From NCBI RefSeq assembly GCF_023238625.1, contig NZ_CP096670.1, positions 3,738,501-3,802,500 of the forward strand: 64,000 bases of DNA. The letters run 5' to 3'. Origin of the DNA: Agarivorans sp. TSD2052. Lineage in GTDB: Bacteria > Pseudomonadota > Gammaproteobacteria > Enterobacterales > Celerinatantimonadaceae. Position 1 is the stretch's first letter; the number at the start of each line of letters is the position of its first letter. Of the stretch, positions 63,448 to 64,000 are shown in pieces. Below the pieces are notes generated by a model. It saw nothing but the letters and a program-made list of their open reading frames with translations, did no database searches and had not been told where the DNA came from. Made by a program: the position numbers and the translations under genes.

Positions 63448-63726
63448 TTATTCTTCAAATGTCAGCAAGGGCTCAAGCTCATAGAGCTTAAACAATTGCT
63501 TGGCTTGATCCGTGCAATGCTTAATCGCTAAAGGATTGCTAGGTTCAGGTTTTAAGGCGGTGATGATAGCGGCTATTCCTGCAGAGTCAATCCGCTTTAA
63601 ATTTACTAGGTCGAGGCAATCGGCTTCACAAGCACTTAACTGCTCCCAATTGGCGGCGACTTGAACCGCCGTCCAATCACCATTGAGTCGTAAAGTTTGC
63701 TGGTCAAATTGAATGGTCTGACTCAT
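63448..63726 (-). CDS. mlaB: Mla phospholipid transport STAS-domain protein MlaB
   Basis: 92-aa cytoplasmic STAS protein. LDLVNLKRIDSAGIAAI contains the conserved Ser of STAS proteins. MlaB stabilises and activates the MlaFE ABC transporter that returns phospholipids from the outer membrane. Overlaps mlaC by 4 bp. Confidence 0.9.
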   Translation of the reverse strand: MSQTIQFDQQTLRLNGDWTAVQVAANWEQLSACEADCLDLVNLKRIDSAGIAAIITALKPEPSNPLAIKHCTDQAKQLFKLYELEPLLTFEE

Positions 63727-64000
63727 GAATTGCTCTCGGCAAGGCTAATGTTTTTTTCTTCTAGTAGAGTAATAACCCCATCTATTCCGTTGGCGCGAAT
63801 CAAACTATCGAATTCGGATTGCTTAGTCGATAGCAAACTGACGCCCTCGGCAACGAGATCATAAGCCAGCCAACGGTCTTCATTTTTCAGCTTTCTAAAC
63901 TTAAACTCCAACTTGATGGGCGGACGTTCTCCATCAATAAACTGCGCCTTTACGCCAATTTTCGTTCTGCCTTCAATCGACTTTACAGGCTCTATAGTAA
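63723..64000 (-). CDS. mlaC: Mla phospholipid-binding protein MlaC (3' part; continues past the window)
   Basis: Only the C-terminal part (about 92 residues) is in the window; the frame is open to the window edge. KLEFKFRKLKNEDRWLAYDL and GVSLLSTKQSEFDSLIR are the conserved end of MlaC/Ttg2D, the periplasmic shuttle between the MlaA and MlaD complexes. The upstream genes mlaF-E-D should lie beyond 64000. Confidence 0.9.
   Translation of the reverse strand, partial: TIEPVKSIEGRTKIGVKAQFIDGERPPIKLEFKFRKLKNEDRWLAYDLVAEGVSLLSTKQSEFDSLIRANGIDGVITLLEEKNISLAESNS

Overview
The window is almost entirely conserved core chromosome of a gammaproteobacterium. Base composition looks like mid-40s % GC by eye. 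The gene order combines the E. coli 2-minute region (acnB, pdh operon, ampDE, nadC, pil genes, coaE, zapD, yacG, mutT, secA, the dcw cluster) with the rsmI/lpoA and sspAB/rplM/degQS/murA/mla blocks. The pilABCD genes next to nadC, petABC between sspA and rpsI, an M23 peptidase upstream of secA in place of secM, and a three-lipoyl AceF point to a marine Alteromonadales or Vibrionales relative. An Agarivorans-like organism is my guess, not something the sequence proves. I saw no prophage, insertion sequence, CRISPR array or tRNA.

Layout. 0.1-2.0 kb: glnK-amtB nitrogen operon behind a sigma-54/NtrC promoter. 2.2-3.3 kb: a regulator with a DNA-binding domain followed by a receiver domain, and yacL. 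3.7-6.3 kb: acnB. 6.5-8.7 kb: a secreted patatin with POTRA and beta-barrel (type Vd). 8.8-15.7 kb: pdhR-aceE-aceF-lpdA with PdhR and FNR sites upstream. 16-17.4 kb: ampD-ampE. 17.5-17.75 kb: three tandem 71-bp repeats. 17.9-25.2 kb, plus strand: nadC, pilABCD, coaE, zapD, yacG.

25.3-47.5 kb, minus strand: the whole division and cell-wall cluster in the order mraZ-rsmH-ftsL-ftsI-murE-murF-mraY-murD-ftsW-murG-murC-ddlB-ftsQ-ftsA-ftsZ-lpxC, followed by M23 peptidase-secA-mutT; dciA alone lies on the other strand. Most genes in it overlap or nearly touch. 47.9-48.3 kb: RNase P RNA. 48.3-52.6 kb: rsmI diverging from lpoA-yraN-diaA-dolP. 52.7-56.4 kb: sspB/sspA and the cytochrome bc1 operon petABC. 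56.6-57.5 kb: rplM-rpsI with a structured leader. 57.6-61.9 kb: zapE diverging from zapG, then degQ and degS. 61.9-64 kb: murA, ibaG, mlaB and the 3' end of mlaC.

How the parts fit: peptidoglycan precursor synthesis (murA, murC-G, mraY, ddlB), septation (ftsL/I/W/Q/A/Z, zapD, zapE, zapG), wall recycling (ampD, lpoA) and outer-membrane upkeep (lpxC, mla, dolP, degQ/degS) make up most of the window. The pyruvate dehydrogenase, aconitase and bc1 genes supply central respiratory metabolism. Several starts were moved from the longest reading frame to a nearby start codon with a ribosome-binding site (acnB, pdhR, pilC, coaE, murG, ftsW, murE, sspA, petA, petB, rplM, zapE, zapG, diaA, murA, ibaG). 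The most unusual items are the inverted-order regulator, the 71-bp tandem repeats with a large inverted repeat, the rplM leader hairpins, and the doubly controlled pdh promoter.
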